From Cyanobium sp. NIES-981 (GTDB taxonomy: Bacteria > Cyanobacteriota > Cyanobacteriia > PCC-6307 > Cyanobiaceae): a stretch of 64,000 bases of DNA. The position numbers and the translations under genes are program-made. Below the pieces are notes generated by a model. It searched no databases. It saw nothing but the letters and a program-made list of their open reading frames with translations, and was not told the origin of the DNA. The stretch covers positions 1-64,000 of the forward strand of contig CAMDEM010000002.1 of the NCBI GenBank assembly GCA_945896675.1, given 5' to 3'. Below are positions 51,501 through 64,000 of this stretch, in pieces. Position 1 is the stretch's first letter, and each line of letters begins with the position of its first letter.

Positions 51501-52409
51501 TCAACTGGTTCGGCCCCTTGCTTCCGCTTTAATTTGGGCCTTGGCCTGCTGCCAGAGGCCCTCCAGATCGCGGATGCTTTGGCCCTTCAGGTCGCCACCG
51601 AGGGCGGCTTCGACCCGGGAAAAGCGGTCGAGGAAGCGGTGGTTTGTGCCATCGAGGCCTGCTTCGGGGCAGATCTGGCACCAGCGGGCCACGTTCACCA
51701 GGGTGAACAGCAGATCCCCCAACTCCTCCTGGGCATGGGCCCGATTGCCGGTAGCCCGGGCTTCATCGACCGCCTCTTTGAGCTCCTCGAGCTCCTCGTG
51801 CACTTTCTCCCACACCCCATCGAGGTCGTCCCACTCAAACCCTGCTGCGGCAGCTTTTTTGGAGATCGCCATCGCGCCGGCCAGGGCGCCCTGGCCGCGC
51901 ACCTTGCGGGCGAGTTGGTCTGACAGGGGGCTCGCCGATGGTGTTGCTGGATGGGTTTCGGTTGCACCAGAGCGAGTGGTTTTCTGTTGCTGCTCTTCGG
52001 CCTTGATGGCCTCCCAGGTTTCCTGCACCGCGGCGACGTCCTTGGCTTGGCCCCCGGCAAAGACATGGGGGTGGCGGCAGACCAGCTTGCGACTGATGGC
52101 GCGGCTGATCGAGGCCAAATCAAAGCGGCCCTGCTCCCGGGCGATTTGGGCGTGGAGCACCACTTGCAGCAGGAGGTCACCGAGTTCCTCTTCCAGGTGG
52201 CCATCGTCGCCGTGGCGAATGGCATCGGCCACTTCATGGGCCTCTTCAATGACGTAGGGCACTAGGGAGGCATGGGTTTGCTCCAGGTCCCAGGGGCAGC
52301 CCGTTTGGGGATCCCGCAGGCGGGCCACCACTTCAACGAGCTCGCTGAGAGCTTCCAGGCTGGCGGCGGAAGCGGTGCTTTGGAAACCGTGATCGTGGGG
52401 TGCGCCCAT
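51501..52409 (-). CDS. mazG: Nucleoside triphosphate pyrophosphohydrolase MazG
   Basis: LRDPQTGCPWDLEQTHASLVPYVIEEAHEVADAIRHGDDGHLEEELGDLLLQVVLHAQIARE; second MazG repeat near C-terminus. Confidence 0.95.
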   Translation of the reverse strand: MGAPHDHGFQSTASAASLEALSELVEVVARLRDPQTGCPWDLEQTHASLVPYVIEEAHEVADAIRHGDDGHLEEELGDLLLQVVLHAQIAREQGRFDLASISRAISRKLVCRHPHVFAGGQAKDVAAVQETWEAIKAEEQQQKTTRSGATETHPATPSASPLSDQLARKVRGQGALAGAMAISKKAAAAGFEWDDLDGVWEKVHEELEELKEAVDEARATGNRAHAQEELGDLLFTLVNVARWCQICPEAGLDGTNHRFLDRFSRVEAALGGDLKGQSIRDLEGLWQQAKAQIKAEARGRTS

Positions 52410-52430
52410 GGTGGTGTGAACCGGCTGGGT

Positions 52431-52964
52431 TCACCTTCTCACTTTGGGCCTGCGTTTGCGCCGACCCCGGGGCCTGAGGGCTCGTAGCAGCCTGGGCAGG
52501 CGGGGCATGGGATCGCCGTCTTGCACCAGGTGCAGCCAGCTGCTGGCCTCAATGCCCACGGCCGCACTGACGATCAGGGGAGCGTGCTGTTGCCAGAGTT
52601 GGGCGGCACCGCGCAGGAGCATCTGGGGTGGCGGGGTACCCATGGGTTGGAGGCAGGCGCTCACCAGCAAGACCATCCCGGCCAAATAGGCCAAGCGCAA
52701 GCTGCTGCCCAGCAGGGGGCTATGGGAGAAGAGGGAGCGGTGGCTCAGGGTGCGGCGATAGGGCCACCACAGCAGCTTCAAGACCCCCCAACGGCGGGTG
52801 GCATTGGAGCGGGTGTCCAAATCCGGGGAGAGCAGGAGCCCGCCGATCAGAAAGCCCAGGCCGCCACTGATGGCGCCACTGGGGCCCAGCCAGGGCCACC
52901 AGAGCAGGGCAAACGGCAGGCCCAGGACCCAGGTGGCGCGGTCGTGTTGGCGGCCGCTAGCCAT
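52431..52964 (-). CDS. DUF2227-like metal-binding membrane protein
   Basis: GLLLSPDLDTRSNATRRWGVLKLLWWPYRRTLSHRSLFSHSPLLG. Confidence 0.75.
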   Translation of the reverse strand: MASGRQHDRATWVLGLPFALLWWPWLGPSGAISGGLGFLIGGLLLSPDLDTRSNATRRWGVLKLLWWPYRRTLSHRSLFSHSPLLGSSLRLAYLAGMVLLVSACLQPMGTPPPQMLLRGAAQLWQQHAPLIVSAAVGIEASSWLHLVQDGDPMPRLPRLLRALRPRGRRKRRPKVRR

Positions 52965-53925
52965 TCACCTTGGCAAGAACACGCTCGGCTAGGGCCCCGG
53001 TTGGCCGCAGGCGCTGGCCGGTGCCATCTCCGGGGCGCCAGCGGCGGTTGATCCAGTAGTACTGCTCGGCGTAGGCGTTGATCCAGGGTTCTTGCCAGCG
53101 GCCCAGGGCCCCAGCCCTCTCTTGGAGGTCTGTGGCCGACTTGGTGGGGTGGAGGGGTTTGCCGCAGATGAAACGAAAGCGCCCATCGTCTTCGCGCACA
53201 TGGGCGACGGGAAAGAGGGGGCAACCTGCTTTTTGGGAGAGGGCTAGGGGGCCTTTGGCTACGTGGGTCGTCAGGCCGAGGAAGTCGGCTTGCAGGTCGT
53301 TGGAGAAGGGGTAGAGGTCAGTCATCATCACCAGGCTTCGACCCGCGCTCAAGCTTTTCAGCATTGCTTTTGCATTGGCTTGGGGAATCCAATGGCAATG
53401 GCTATTGCTGCTTCTGGCCCGATTGAGGAGTCGATCCGTGTAGGGGTTGTGGGCTGGTCGATAGATCACTGAGAGATTGGGGAGATGGGCACTCAGCCAG
53501 CGCAAGCCGATATCCCAGCAACCCAGGTGAAGTGATCCCACAATCAATCCTTTGCCTTCTTTGTGGAGTCGAAATAGCTCATCGAGTCCATCGCCTTCGG
53601 CAAGGATCTGGCGATCATCTACGGGCTGGATAATCGACTCCAGGCAGGAGAGAAAGAAGCTTTCAAGGGATCGGACCGCCACGCGCTGACGTTGTTCATC
53701 GGTGAGTTGATGGCCGTAAACGCGAACCAGATTGGTTGCGGCGGTATCAAGGCGCTTTGCCAGGAGCGGTTGGGCTACGACCCTGGCAGCGTGAATCCCA
53801 CGCCGGATGGTCTTGTGGGAACGTCCCTGAAGAACCATCAGGAGCAGTCGGGTGGTCCAGGCCTCTCCCTGCCAGCGCAAGTGCCGAAACCATTCAGAAG
53901 CCTTTAGGGAGGGGTTTCGAGCCAT
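52957..53925 (-). CDS. Lysophospholipid/lauroyl acyltransferase-like protein (HtrB/LpxL family)
   Basis: KGLIVGSLHLGCWDIGLRWLSAHLPNLSVIYRPAHNPYTDRLL...RSLVMMTDLYP. ATG start at 53925; the ORF track begins at a GTG at 53952, adjacent to the tRNA. Confidence 0.8.
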   Translation of the reverse strand: MARNPSLKASEWFRHLRWQGEAWTTRLLLMVLQGRSHKTIRRGIHAARVVAQPLLAKRLDTAATNLVRVYGHQLTDEQRQRVAVRSLESFFLSCLESIIQPVDDRQILAEGDGLDELFRLHKEGKGLIVGSLHLGCWDIGLRWLSAHLPNLSVIYRPAHNPYTDRLLNRARSSNSHCHWIPQANAKAMLKSLSAGRSLVMMTDLYPFSNDLQADFLGLTTHVAKGPLALSQKAGCPLFPVAHVREDDGRFRFICGKPLHPTKSATDLQERAGALGRWQEPWINAYAEQYYWINRRWRPGDGTGQRLRPTGALAERVLAKVNG

Positions 53926-53952
53926 CAAAACGTGGTGTAAGGTTCTGATCAC

Positions 53953-54024
53953 GCCCGATTAGCTCAGCGGTAGAGCGCCTGCCTTACAAGCAGGACGTCG
54001 CTGGTTCGAACCCGGCATCGGGCA
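53953..54024 (+). tRNA. tRNA-Val (anticodon UAC)
   Basis: GCCCGAT-TA-GCTC-AGCGGTA-GAGC-G-CCTGC-CTTACAA-GCAGG-ACGTC-GCTGG-TTCGAAC-CCGGC-ATCGGGC-A folds as a complete cloverleaf; anticodon TAC. Confidence 0.97.
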
Positions 54025-54046
54025 TAGCATAGTTTGCCAAGCATTC

Positions 54047-54856
54047 GTGATGCCTGCTCCCCAGTCGATCACGAACAAAGGTGCGTATTGGCTTGGTCGC
54101 TGCTTGAAGCTTTTGGGTAATGTCCTTAAGTTTTGCTCAAGACTTTTATATTTTGTAGTCCCTTGGCTACGTTTTAGGCTGCCCTCAGAGGCTAAGCCGC
54201 TGTCGGAAAGGTTTGATCTTCGCAAGCCTAGAATTACACGCATTTTGTGGCAAACAAATTATACGAATAGGGTGTCGCTACCCGTTAAGTTGAATTATCT
54301 TTGCAACAGGTTGCTTTCTGCTTCGTATCGATATCGCTTTGTATCAGATGCGGAGATTCTTGAGTTTGTTGAGGCGGAGTTTCCAGGCAGGATTTCTAAT
54401 TGCTATAAGCGGCTCGCCATCGGAGCAGCTAAGGCTGATCTGTGGAGGTTGCTTGTCCTCTATCGATACGGTGGAGTGTATATCGACATCGATGGACATT
54501 TGGCATGGCCACTGGGCTGGACGCTGAGATCGAATCCCTCAGAGCTCTTTGTTAAGTCAAAAGATTCCCGATATACCAATTTTTTCATGGCAAGTGAGCC
54601 GGGCAATGGGCTGATCTTGCAATTGATTGAGGAGGCCATCCGAAGAATTGAGTCGCCAACAACAAACAATGTCTACCATTTGACTGGCCCAGGCCTTATG
54701 GATGATTTGTTTGTAGAAGGTGTTTGCTCGGTTGCGAGAGTCGAAGAGGTGTGTATGCAGGGAAATTTTACAAATAAGTTTTTTCAGTATATTGACAAGC
54801 CTGGTGGTGACTGGGTGACTGCAAAAAAGACGATCTCAGCCGTGACTCCCCTATAG
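54047..54856 (+). CDS. Glycosyltransferase with DXD sugar-binding motif (Gly_transf_sug/OCH1-like)
   Basis: PRITRILWQTNYTNR...AIGAAKADLWRLLVLYRYGGVYIDIDGHLAWPL. AT-richer than its surroundings. Confidence 0.85.
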   Translation: MMPAPQSITNKGAYWLGRCLKLLGNVLKFCSRLLYFVVPWLRFRLPSEAKPLSERFDLRKPRITRILWQTNYTNRVSLPVKLNYLCNRLLSASYRYRFVSDAEILEFVEAEFPGRISNCYKRLAIGAAKADLWRLLVLYRYGGVYIDIDGHLAWPLGWTLRSNPSELFVKSKDSRYTNFFMASEPGNGLILQLIEEAIRRIESPTTNNVYHLTGPGLMDDLFVEGVCSVARVEEVCMQGNFTNKFFQYIDKPGGDWVTAKKTISAVTPL

Positions 54857-54893
54857 AAATTGCCCCATGCGGTTGTTGCGCATGGGGCAATTT
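54857..54893. terminator. Bidirectional hairpin terminator between convergent genes
   Basis: Perfect 15-bp inverted repeat AAATTGCCCCATGCG / gttgttg / CGCATGGGGCAATTT between the glycosyltransferase (+) and the hypothetical gene (-). Confidence 0.8.
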
Positions 54894-54908
54894 GTCGATC
54901 GAATCCCC

Positions 54909-55163
54909 CTAGCCTTCGGGAAAGAGCAGGGCGGCCAGTTCGTCGGCATCCACGTCATAGACCCGGGCCAGGCTGGTTTCGATGGCGCTGGTCACTTCTC
55001 CAGGTAGGAATCGCATGGCATTGAGGGCATCGTCGGCGATGTCATCGGTCAGCAGGGTTTCTCCCCCCAGCTTTTCGTCATTGATCACGGCCATCACCCA
55101 GCTCTGATAGGCGTACACCAGATCAGAGAACTCCAGGTCGGGGTCGTTGAAATCGAGGGCCAT
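54909..55163 (-). CDS. Conserved hypothetical small acidic protein
   Basis: MALDFNDPDLEFSDLVYAYQSWVMAVINDEKLGGETLLTDDIADDALNAMRFLPGEVTSAIETSLARVYDVDADELAALLFPEG; acidic and ORF-like; start at 55163. Confidence 0.75.
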   Translation of the reverse strand: MALDFNDPDLEFSDLVYAYQSWVMAVINDEKLGGETLLTDDIADDALNAMRFLPGEVTSAIETSLARVYDVDADELAALLFPEG

Positions 55164-55212
55164 GGCGGCCTGCTCCTGTGGGGTGTACCGGTAGTTTGCC
55201 GGGTGGATAGCG

Positions 55213-55767
55213 ATGCTGCACCCCGCTTGGTCAGGATGGGGCTCTTTGCTGGCGGCAGCGATGGCCCAATCCCCTGTGGGGTCGAAGGATTCGACGCCTT
55301 TGGATCCCAGCCGCCTGCAGGCCACCCTGTTTGATTTCGCCATCGCCGAACTGGTGCGGCAGCACCGGGACAGCTTTCAGCCCCTTTGGACAACTGAGAG
55401 CTGGGCCAAATTTCTGATCTGGCTGGCCCTCAATTGCGGTTGTTCCGGGGATCAGCAGGGGCTGGAGGCTTTCGCCATGGCCCTGGGCCCGGTGATGACC
55501 GGCCGCATGCGTCGGGTGTTTTTTGAGCGGGAGCTGGAGGATCTGGATCTCCAGGTGATGGCCGATCCCGCCGAACAAAAGGTTTTGGTGCTGCCCATGG
55601 GGCCGACCTTGGGCGCCATGGATCCCGTTGGAGTGGCCCAGGCTCTCAAGCGGGTGGGGCTGATGGATCGAATATCTGCTGATTCGAGTGCCTGGCAGCA
55701 ACTCGATGCGGTGGTGGCGATTCCCTGGGATGGGTCCTCTTTTGAGAGCATGGGTCCGAAGCCCTGA
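55213..55767 (+). CDS. Hypothetical protein
   Basis: ORF directly upstream of valS; LQATLFDFAIAELVRQHRDSFQPLWTTESWAKFLIWLALNCGCSGDQQGLEAFAMALG. Confidence 0.7.
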   Translation: MLHPAWSGWGSLLAAAMAQSPVGSKDSTPLDPSRLQATLFDFAIAELVRQHRDSFQPLWTTESWAKFLIWLALNCGCSGDQQGLEAFAMALGPVMTGRMRRVFFERELEDLDLQVMADPAEQKVLVLPMGPTLGAMDPVGVAQALKRVGLMDRISADSSAWQQLDAVVAIPWDGSSFESMGPKP

Positions 55768-55776
55768 GCTCTCGCT

Positions 55777-58572
55777 GTGACCGACCTGGCTAAGACCTAC
55801 GACCCCGCCGGCACCGAGAGCCGTTGGCAGCAGGCCTGGGAAAGCGCTGGTGCCTTCCATCCCGATCCGGCGGCGGAGGGTGAACCTTTCTCTGTGGTGA
55901 TCCCACCCCCCAACGTGACCGGCAGCCTGCACATGGGCCATGCCTTCAATACGGCCCTCATCGACACGATCGTGCGCTTCCAGCGCCTGCGCGGCAAGAA
56001 CGTGCTCTGCCTGCCTGGCACCGACCATGCGTCGATTGCCGTGCAGACCATTCTTGAAAGGCAGCTCAAGGCCGAGGGCAAAACCAAGGATGATTTGGGC
56101 CGGGCTGCTTTCCTGGAAAAAGCTTGGCAGTGGAAGGCCGAGAGCGGCGGCACGATCGTGGGCCAGCTGCGCCGCCTGGGCTACTCGGTCGATTGGCAGC
56201 GGGAGCGGTTCACCCTGGATGCCGGCTGCAGTGAGGCCGTGATTGAGGCCTTTGTGCGCCTCCACGAGCAGGGCCTGATTTACCGCGGTGAATACCTGGT
56301 CAACTGGTGTCCCGCTTCAGGGTCTGCGGTGAGCGACCTGGAGGTAGAGATGAAGGAGGTGGACGGCCACCTTTGGCATTTCCGCTATCCCCTCAGCACC
56401 CCCAGCGCGGATGGCCGCACCCACCTCGAGGTGGCTACTACCCGCCCGGAAACCCTGCTCGGCGATACCGGCGTGGCTGTGAACCCGGGCGATCCCCGCT
56501 ATGCCCAACTGGTGGGCAAGAGCTTGACGCTGCCGCTGGTGGGCCGGGAGATTCCGATCGTGGCTGATGCCCACGTGGATGCCGACTTCGGCACGGGCTG
56601 CGTGAAGGTGACCCCCGCCCATGACCCCAACGATTTCGCCATTGGCCAGCGCCACCAGCTGCCGCTGATCACGGTGATGGCGAAGGACGGCACCATGAAC
56701 GAAGCGGCTGGCCGGTTCCAGGGCTTGGATCGCTTTGAGGCCCGCAAAGCCGTGGTGGCGGCGATGGAGGCCGAGGGCTTTCTGGTCAAGGTGGAGCCCT
56801 ATCGGCACAGCGTGCCTTTCTCCGATCGGGGCAAGGTGCCGGTGGAGCCCCTGCTCTCCACCCAGTGGTTTGTCAAAACCGAGCCCCTAGCCGCCCGCTG
56901 CCGCGAGGTCTTGGAGCAGCAAGACCCCCGCTTTGTGCCGGAGCGCTGGAGCAAGGTCTACCGCGATTGGCTCACCGACATTCGCGACTGGTGCATCAGC
57001 CGCCAGCTCTGGTGGGGCCATCGCATCCCGGCCTGGTTTGTGGTGAGCGAAACCGGTGGCGAGATCACCGACACCACCCCCTACGTGGTGGCCCGCAACG
57101 AGGCCGAAGCCCGTGCTGAGGCAGAAGCCCAGTTCGGTGCTGGCCCTGGCCCATCGGCAGACGCCCAGCCCCTGGTGCTCGAGCAGGACCCGGACGCCCT
57201 CGACACCTGGTTTTCCAGTGGCCTCTGGCCCTTCTCCACCCTCGGCTGGCCAGACGATCAGGCCGCCGATCTGCAGCGCTGGTATCCGACCAGCGTGCTG
57301 GTGACGGGCTTCGACATCATCTTTTTCTGGGTGGCCCGGATGACGATGATGGCTGGCGCCTTAATGGCTGGGCGGGAAGACCCTGGAATCCCCTGGATTC
57401 CGTTCCAAGACGTCTACATCCACGGCCTGGTGCGGGATGAGAACAACCGCAAGATGAGCAAATCGGCGGGCAATGGCATTGATCCGCTGCTGTTGATCGA
57501 GCGCTACGGCGCCGATGCCCTGCGCTTTGCCCTGGTGCGGGAGGTGGCCGGAGCCGGCCAGGACATCCGCCTCGACTACGACCGCGAATCGGACACATCC
57601 GCCACGGTGGAGGGCTCCCGCAACTTTGCCAACAAGCTCTGGAACGCCACCCGCTTCGCCCTGATGAACCTGGGCGGCGAGACCCCCGCCAGCCTGGGTG
57701 AGCCCGATCCTGAGGCCCTGCAGCTGGCCGACCGCTGGATCCTGTCGCGCCTGGCCCGGGTGAACGGTGAAACCTCCGAGCGCTACGGCTCCTATGGCCT
57801 GGGAGAGGCGGCCAAGGGCCTCTATGAGTTCGCCTGGAATGAGGTGTGTGACTGGACGATCGAGTTGCTCAAGCGGCGGCTCAACCCCGGAGATAACCCG
57901 AGTCCTCAAGCCCTGGCCGACCAGCGGGTGGCCCGCCAGGTTTTGGCCAAGGTGCTCAACGCCCTGCTGGTGATGCTGCATCCGCTGATGCCCCACTTGA
58001 GCGAAGAGCTCTGGCACGGCCTCACCACCGAGCCCGACACCACCTTTCTGGCGTTGCAGAGCTGGCCCAGCCTGGATGGGGCGGCCCTCGACGACCAACT
58101 GGAGGCTCAGTTCGCCGAGCTGATCGAGGCCATTCGGGTGGTGCGCAACCTGCGGGCTGTGGCCGGTCTCAAGCCGGCCCAACCCGTGCCCGTGCAGTTC
58201 GTCACCGGCCGCGGCGATCTGGCAGCGCTGCTGCTGCAAGCCACCGCTGACATCACCGCCCTCACCCGGGCTGAAAGCGTCACGGTGCTCTCTACCGCTG
58301 AACCTGGCCAGCGCTGCCTGGCCGGCGTGAGCGGCGAGCTGCAGGTGCTGTTGCCCATTGAGGGCCTGGTGGATCTCGAGGCGCTCAAGGGACGCCTGGA
58401 GAAGGATTTGGCGAAGGCGGAGAAGGAGATGGCTGGCCTTTCAGGGCGCCTGGCCAATCCCAACTTCGCCAGCAAAGCCCCCCCGGAGGTGGTGGTGGAA
58501 TGCCAGGCCAACTTGGCGGAGGCCCAAGCCCAGGCCGCTTTGGCCCGTAAGCGTTTGGCGGATCTGGGCTAG
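55777..58572 (+). CDS. valS: Valyl-tRNA synthetase
   Basis: [15 protein letters not shown] (HIGH), [17 protein letters not shown] (KMSKS), C-terminal coiled coil. Confidence 0.98.
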   Translation: MTDLAKTYDPAGTESRWQQAWESAGAFHPDPAAEGEPFSVVIPPPNVTGSLHMGHAFNTALIDTIVRFQRLRGKNVLCLPGTDHASIAVQTILERQLKAEGKTKDDLGRAAFLEKAWQWKAESGGTIVGQLRRLGYSVDWQRERFTLDAGCSEAVIEAFVRLHEQGLIYRGEYLVNWCPASGSAVSDLEVEMKEVDGHLWHFRYPLSTPSADGRTHLEVATTRPETLLGDTGVAVNPGDPRYAQLVGKSLTLPLVGREIPIVADAHVDADFGTGCVKVTPAHDPNDFAIGQRHQLPLITVMAKDGTMNEAAGRFQGLDRFEARKAVVAAMEAEGFLVKVEPYRHSVPFSDRGKVPVEPLLSTQWFVKTEPLAARCREVLEQQDPRFVPERWSKVYRDWLTDIRDWCISRQLWWGHRIPAWFVVSETGGEITDTTPYVVARNEAEARAEAEAQFGAGPGPSADAQPLVLEQDPDALDTWFSSGLWPFSTLGWPDDQAADLQRWYPTSVLVTGFDIIFFWVARMTMMAGALMAGREDPGIPWIPFQDVYIHGLVRDENNRKMSKSAGNGIDPLLLIERYGADALRFALVREVAGAGQDIRLDYDRESDTSATVEGSRNFANKLWNATRFALMNLGGETPASLGEPDPEALQLADRWILSRLARVNGETSERYGSYGLGEAAKGLYEFAWNEVCDWTIELLKRRLNPGDNPSPQALADQRVARQVLAKVLNALLVMLHPLMPHLSEELWHGLTTEPDTTFLALQSWPSLDGAALDDQLEAQFAELIEAIRVVRNLRAVAGLKPAQPVPVQFVTGRGDLAALLLQATADITALTRAESVTVLSTAEPGQRCLAGVSGELQVLLPIEGLVDLEALKGRLEKDLAKAEKEMAGLSGRLANPNFASKAPPEVVVECQANLAEAQAQAALARKRLADLG

Positions 58573-58597
58573 ACCCGTTCCCTCGGCTTCGCCATCC

Positions 58598-59218
58598 ATG
58601 GATCTCCATCCTTCGCTCTGGCTGGAGCAGGTGCTGCCTGCCCTGCGCTCACCCCTTGGCATTGCGGCGTTTGTGCCCCTCTATGCCCTCTGGGTCACCC
58701 TGCTGTTGCCAGGGGTGTGGGCATCGATGGTGGCCGGGGCCCTCTATGGCACCTGGGGGGGCAGCTTTCTGGTGTTTTTGGGGGCCTGTCTGGGGGCCGA
58801 GGCGGCCTTCCTCTTGGGTCGCACCTGGCTTCGGGATTGGGCGCGCCGGCGGCTGCTGGCCTTCCCCAAGCTCCAGGCCATCGAGCAAGGTGTTAGCCGG
58901 GAGGGCTTGAAGTTGGTGTTACTCACCCGGCTCTCGCCAGCGTTCCCCTTCAGCCTGCTCAACTTCGCCTATGGCCTGAGCGAGGTGAGCCTGCGGGATT
59001 ACACCCTGGGCCTGATCGGCATCATCCCGGGCACCATTTTGTTTTGTGGCCTCGGCGCCTTGGCGGGCGATGTGGCCCGCTTTGGGGAGGTGCTTTCGGG
59101 TCAGGCGGACCCAGCAACCTGGGCCTTGCGGGTGGTGGGCTTGCTGGCCACGGTGGCGTCGGTGTGGCTGGTGGGCCGGGCCGCCCAGCGGGCCATCAAG
59201 GGCGGGGAGCTGGATTGA
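58598..59218 (+). CDS. TVP38/TMEM64 (DedA-superfamily) membrane protein
   Basis: LLPGVWASMVAGALYGTWGGSFLVFLGACLGAEAAFLLGRTWLRDWARRRL; LTRLSPAFPFSLLNFAYGLSEVSLRDYTLGLIGIIPGTILFCGLGA. Confidence 0.88.
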   Translation: MDLHPSLWLEQVLPALRSPLGIAAFVPLYALWVTLLLPGVWASMVAGALYGTWGGSFLVFLGACLGAEAAFLLGRTWLRDWARRRLLAFPKLQAIEQGVSREGLKLVLLTRLSPAFPFSLLNFAYGLSEVSLRDYTLGLIGIIPGTILFCGLGALAGDVARFGEVLSGQADPATWALRVVGLLATVASVWLVGRAAQRAIKGGELD

Positions 59219-59384
59219 CCAGCCCAAAGCTGATAAGGATGCCGTTTCGAACGTCCCTGAAGCGTTCGTTTCAGACTGCTGATGACTACCAGGGCGTACA
59301 CCAGCAGGGAGCCCAGCACGGCGAAGGCCTACGGGATGTTGATCACCGCTGTGAGGGTGAGGCTTGAGCTTGGATGCGCCCATC

Positions 59385-59555
59385 TCAGCGGCCAGAAGGC
59401 TGGGGAAGGGGCCAATCGCGGATCGCCGCAATCAGCACAAACCAGGCCAGTCGCAGGCGGGCGCCAGCTCCGGGGCGGCCAGCGAGCTCGGCGTATTTGG
59501 CGCGGCCGCATTCGGTTTTGATCCAGTTGGGGGCGGCCGGTTTGGGAGCTTCCAT
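59385..59555 (-). CDS. Putative small protein (56 aa)
   Basis: MEAPKPAAPNWIKTECGRAKYAELAGRPGAGARLRLAWFVLIAAIRDWPLPQPSGR; start codon positioned before a plausible intergenic region. Confidence 0.4.
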   Translation of the reverse strand: MEAPKPAAPNWIKTECGRAKYAELAGRPGAGARLRLAWFVLIAAIRDWPLPQPSGR

Positions 59556-59645
59556 GGCTCCATCGTGGCGCGTGATGGCTCTACTGTGCCAAAAGGAGCC
59601 GGTGGCACCGGGCGGCTCCAGTGACCAATCCGGAGTGCGGCATTG

Positions 59646-63703
<4,058 letters not shown>

Positions 63704-63813
63704 TGCGGTTGCTGCTGCTCTGTGAGCTTCGGAGTCTGACTGACCACGTTCGCGAATTGGGGCTTCTTTGCAAAGGCCGCCACAATGCGCCGATCCGCTG
63801 GCTTGCCCCCATC

Positions 63814-64000
63814 GTGCCCCTGGAGCCCCTGCTGCCCCTGTTTCACCGCTTGGACCGGGAGCATTTCGAAAGCGCCCTGGCGCCCGGGGGCATCGCCATG
63901 GTGGAGGTGCGCTGGAGTGATGGCCGCATGCGCCGTACGGCGGGGTTATACCGAAGCGGGCGCTACCCGGATGGGCGCGATCTCTGCGAAATCGTGCTGT
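63814..64000 (+). CDS. SprT-like metallopeptidase-family protein, 5' part
   Basis: GTG start; VPLEPLLPLFHRLDREHFESALAPGGIAMVEVRWSDGRMRRTAGLYRSGRYPDGRDLCEIVL runs off the window end. Absent from the ORF track because it is truncated. Confidence 0.6.
   Translation, partial: MPLEPLLPLFHRLDREHFESALAPGGIAMVEVRWSDGRMRRTAGLYRSGRYPDGRDLCEIVL

Overview
This is a GC-rich cyanobacterial chromosome segment. Gene content resembles Synechococcus/Cyanobium: psbQ, narB, narM, nirA and nrtABCD. Coding density is high. About 60 protein-coding genes can be supported, plus one tRNA-Val(UAC). No rRNA, CRISPR array, transposase or prophage was seen. The dominant block, about 12.3-31.6 kb, is a nitrate/cyanate assimilation supercluster: moaC, moeA, moaE, moaD, moaB, a TauE/SafE permease, moaA, mobA, cynS, narM, narB, nrtDCBA, a TrpD-like protein, nirA, a CbiX-domain fusion and cobA. 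Other points of interest: (i) an overlapping four-gene unit of ATP-grasp, alpha-E, transglutaminase and DUF2126 (32.3-37.7 kb); (ii) an ecotin-like protease inhibitor with Arg at the predicted P1 position (41.3 kb); (iii) a retropepsin-like (RimB-type) plus RimK ATP-grasp fusion in a visibly AT-richer patch (50.1 kb); (iv) a HEAT-like/CbiX fusion in the siroheme branch (29.3 kb); (v) a large imperfect hairpin upstream of nrtA (26.44-26.50 kb); (vi) an inverted repeat covering the aspS start codon. Most other genes are housekeeping. All family calls come from reading translated sequence; no database search was run.
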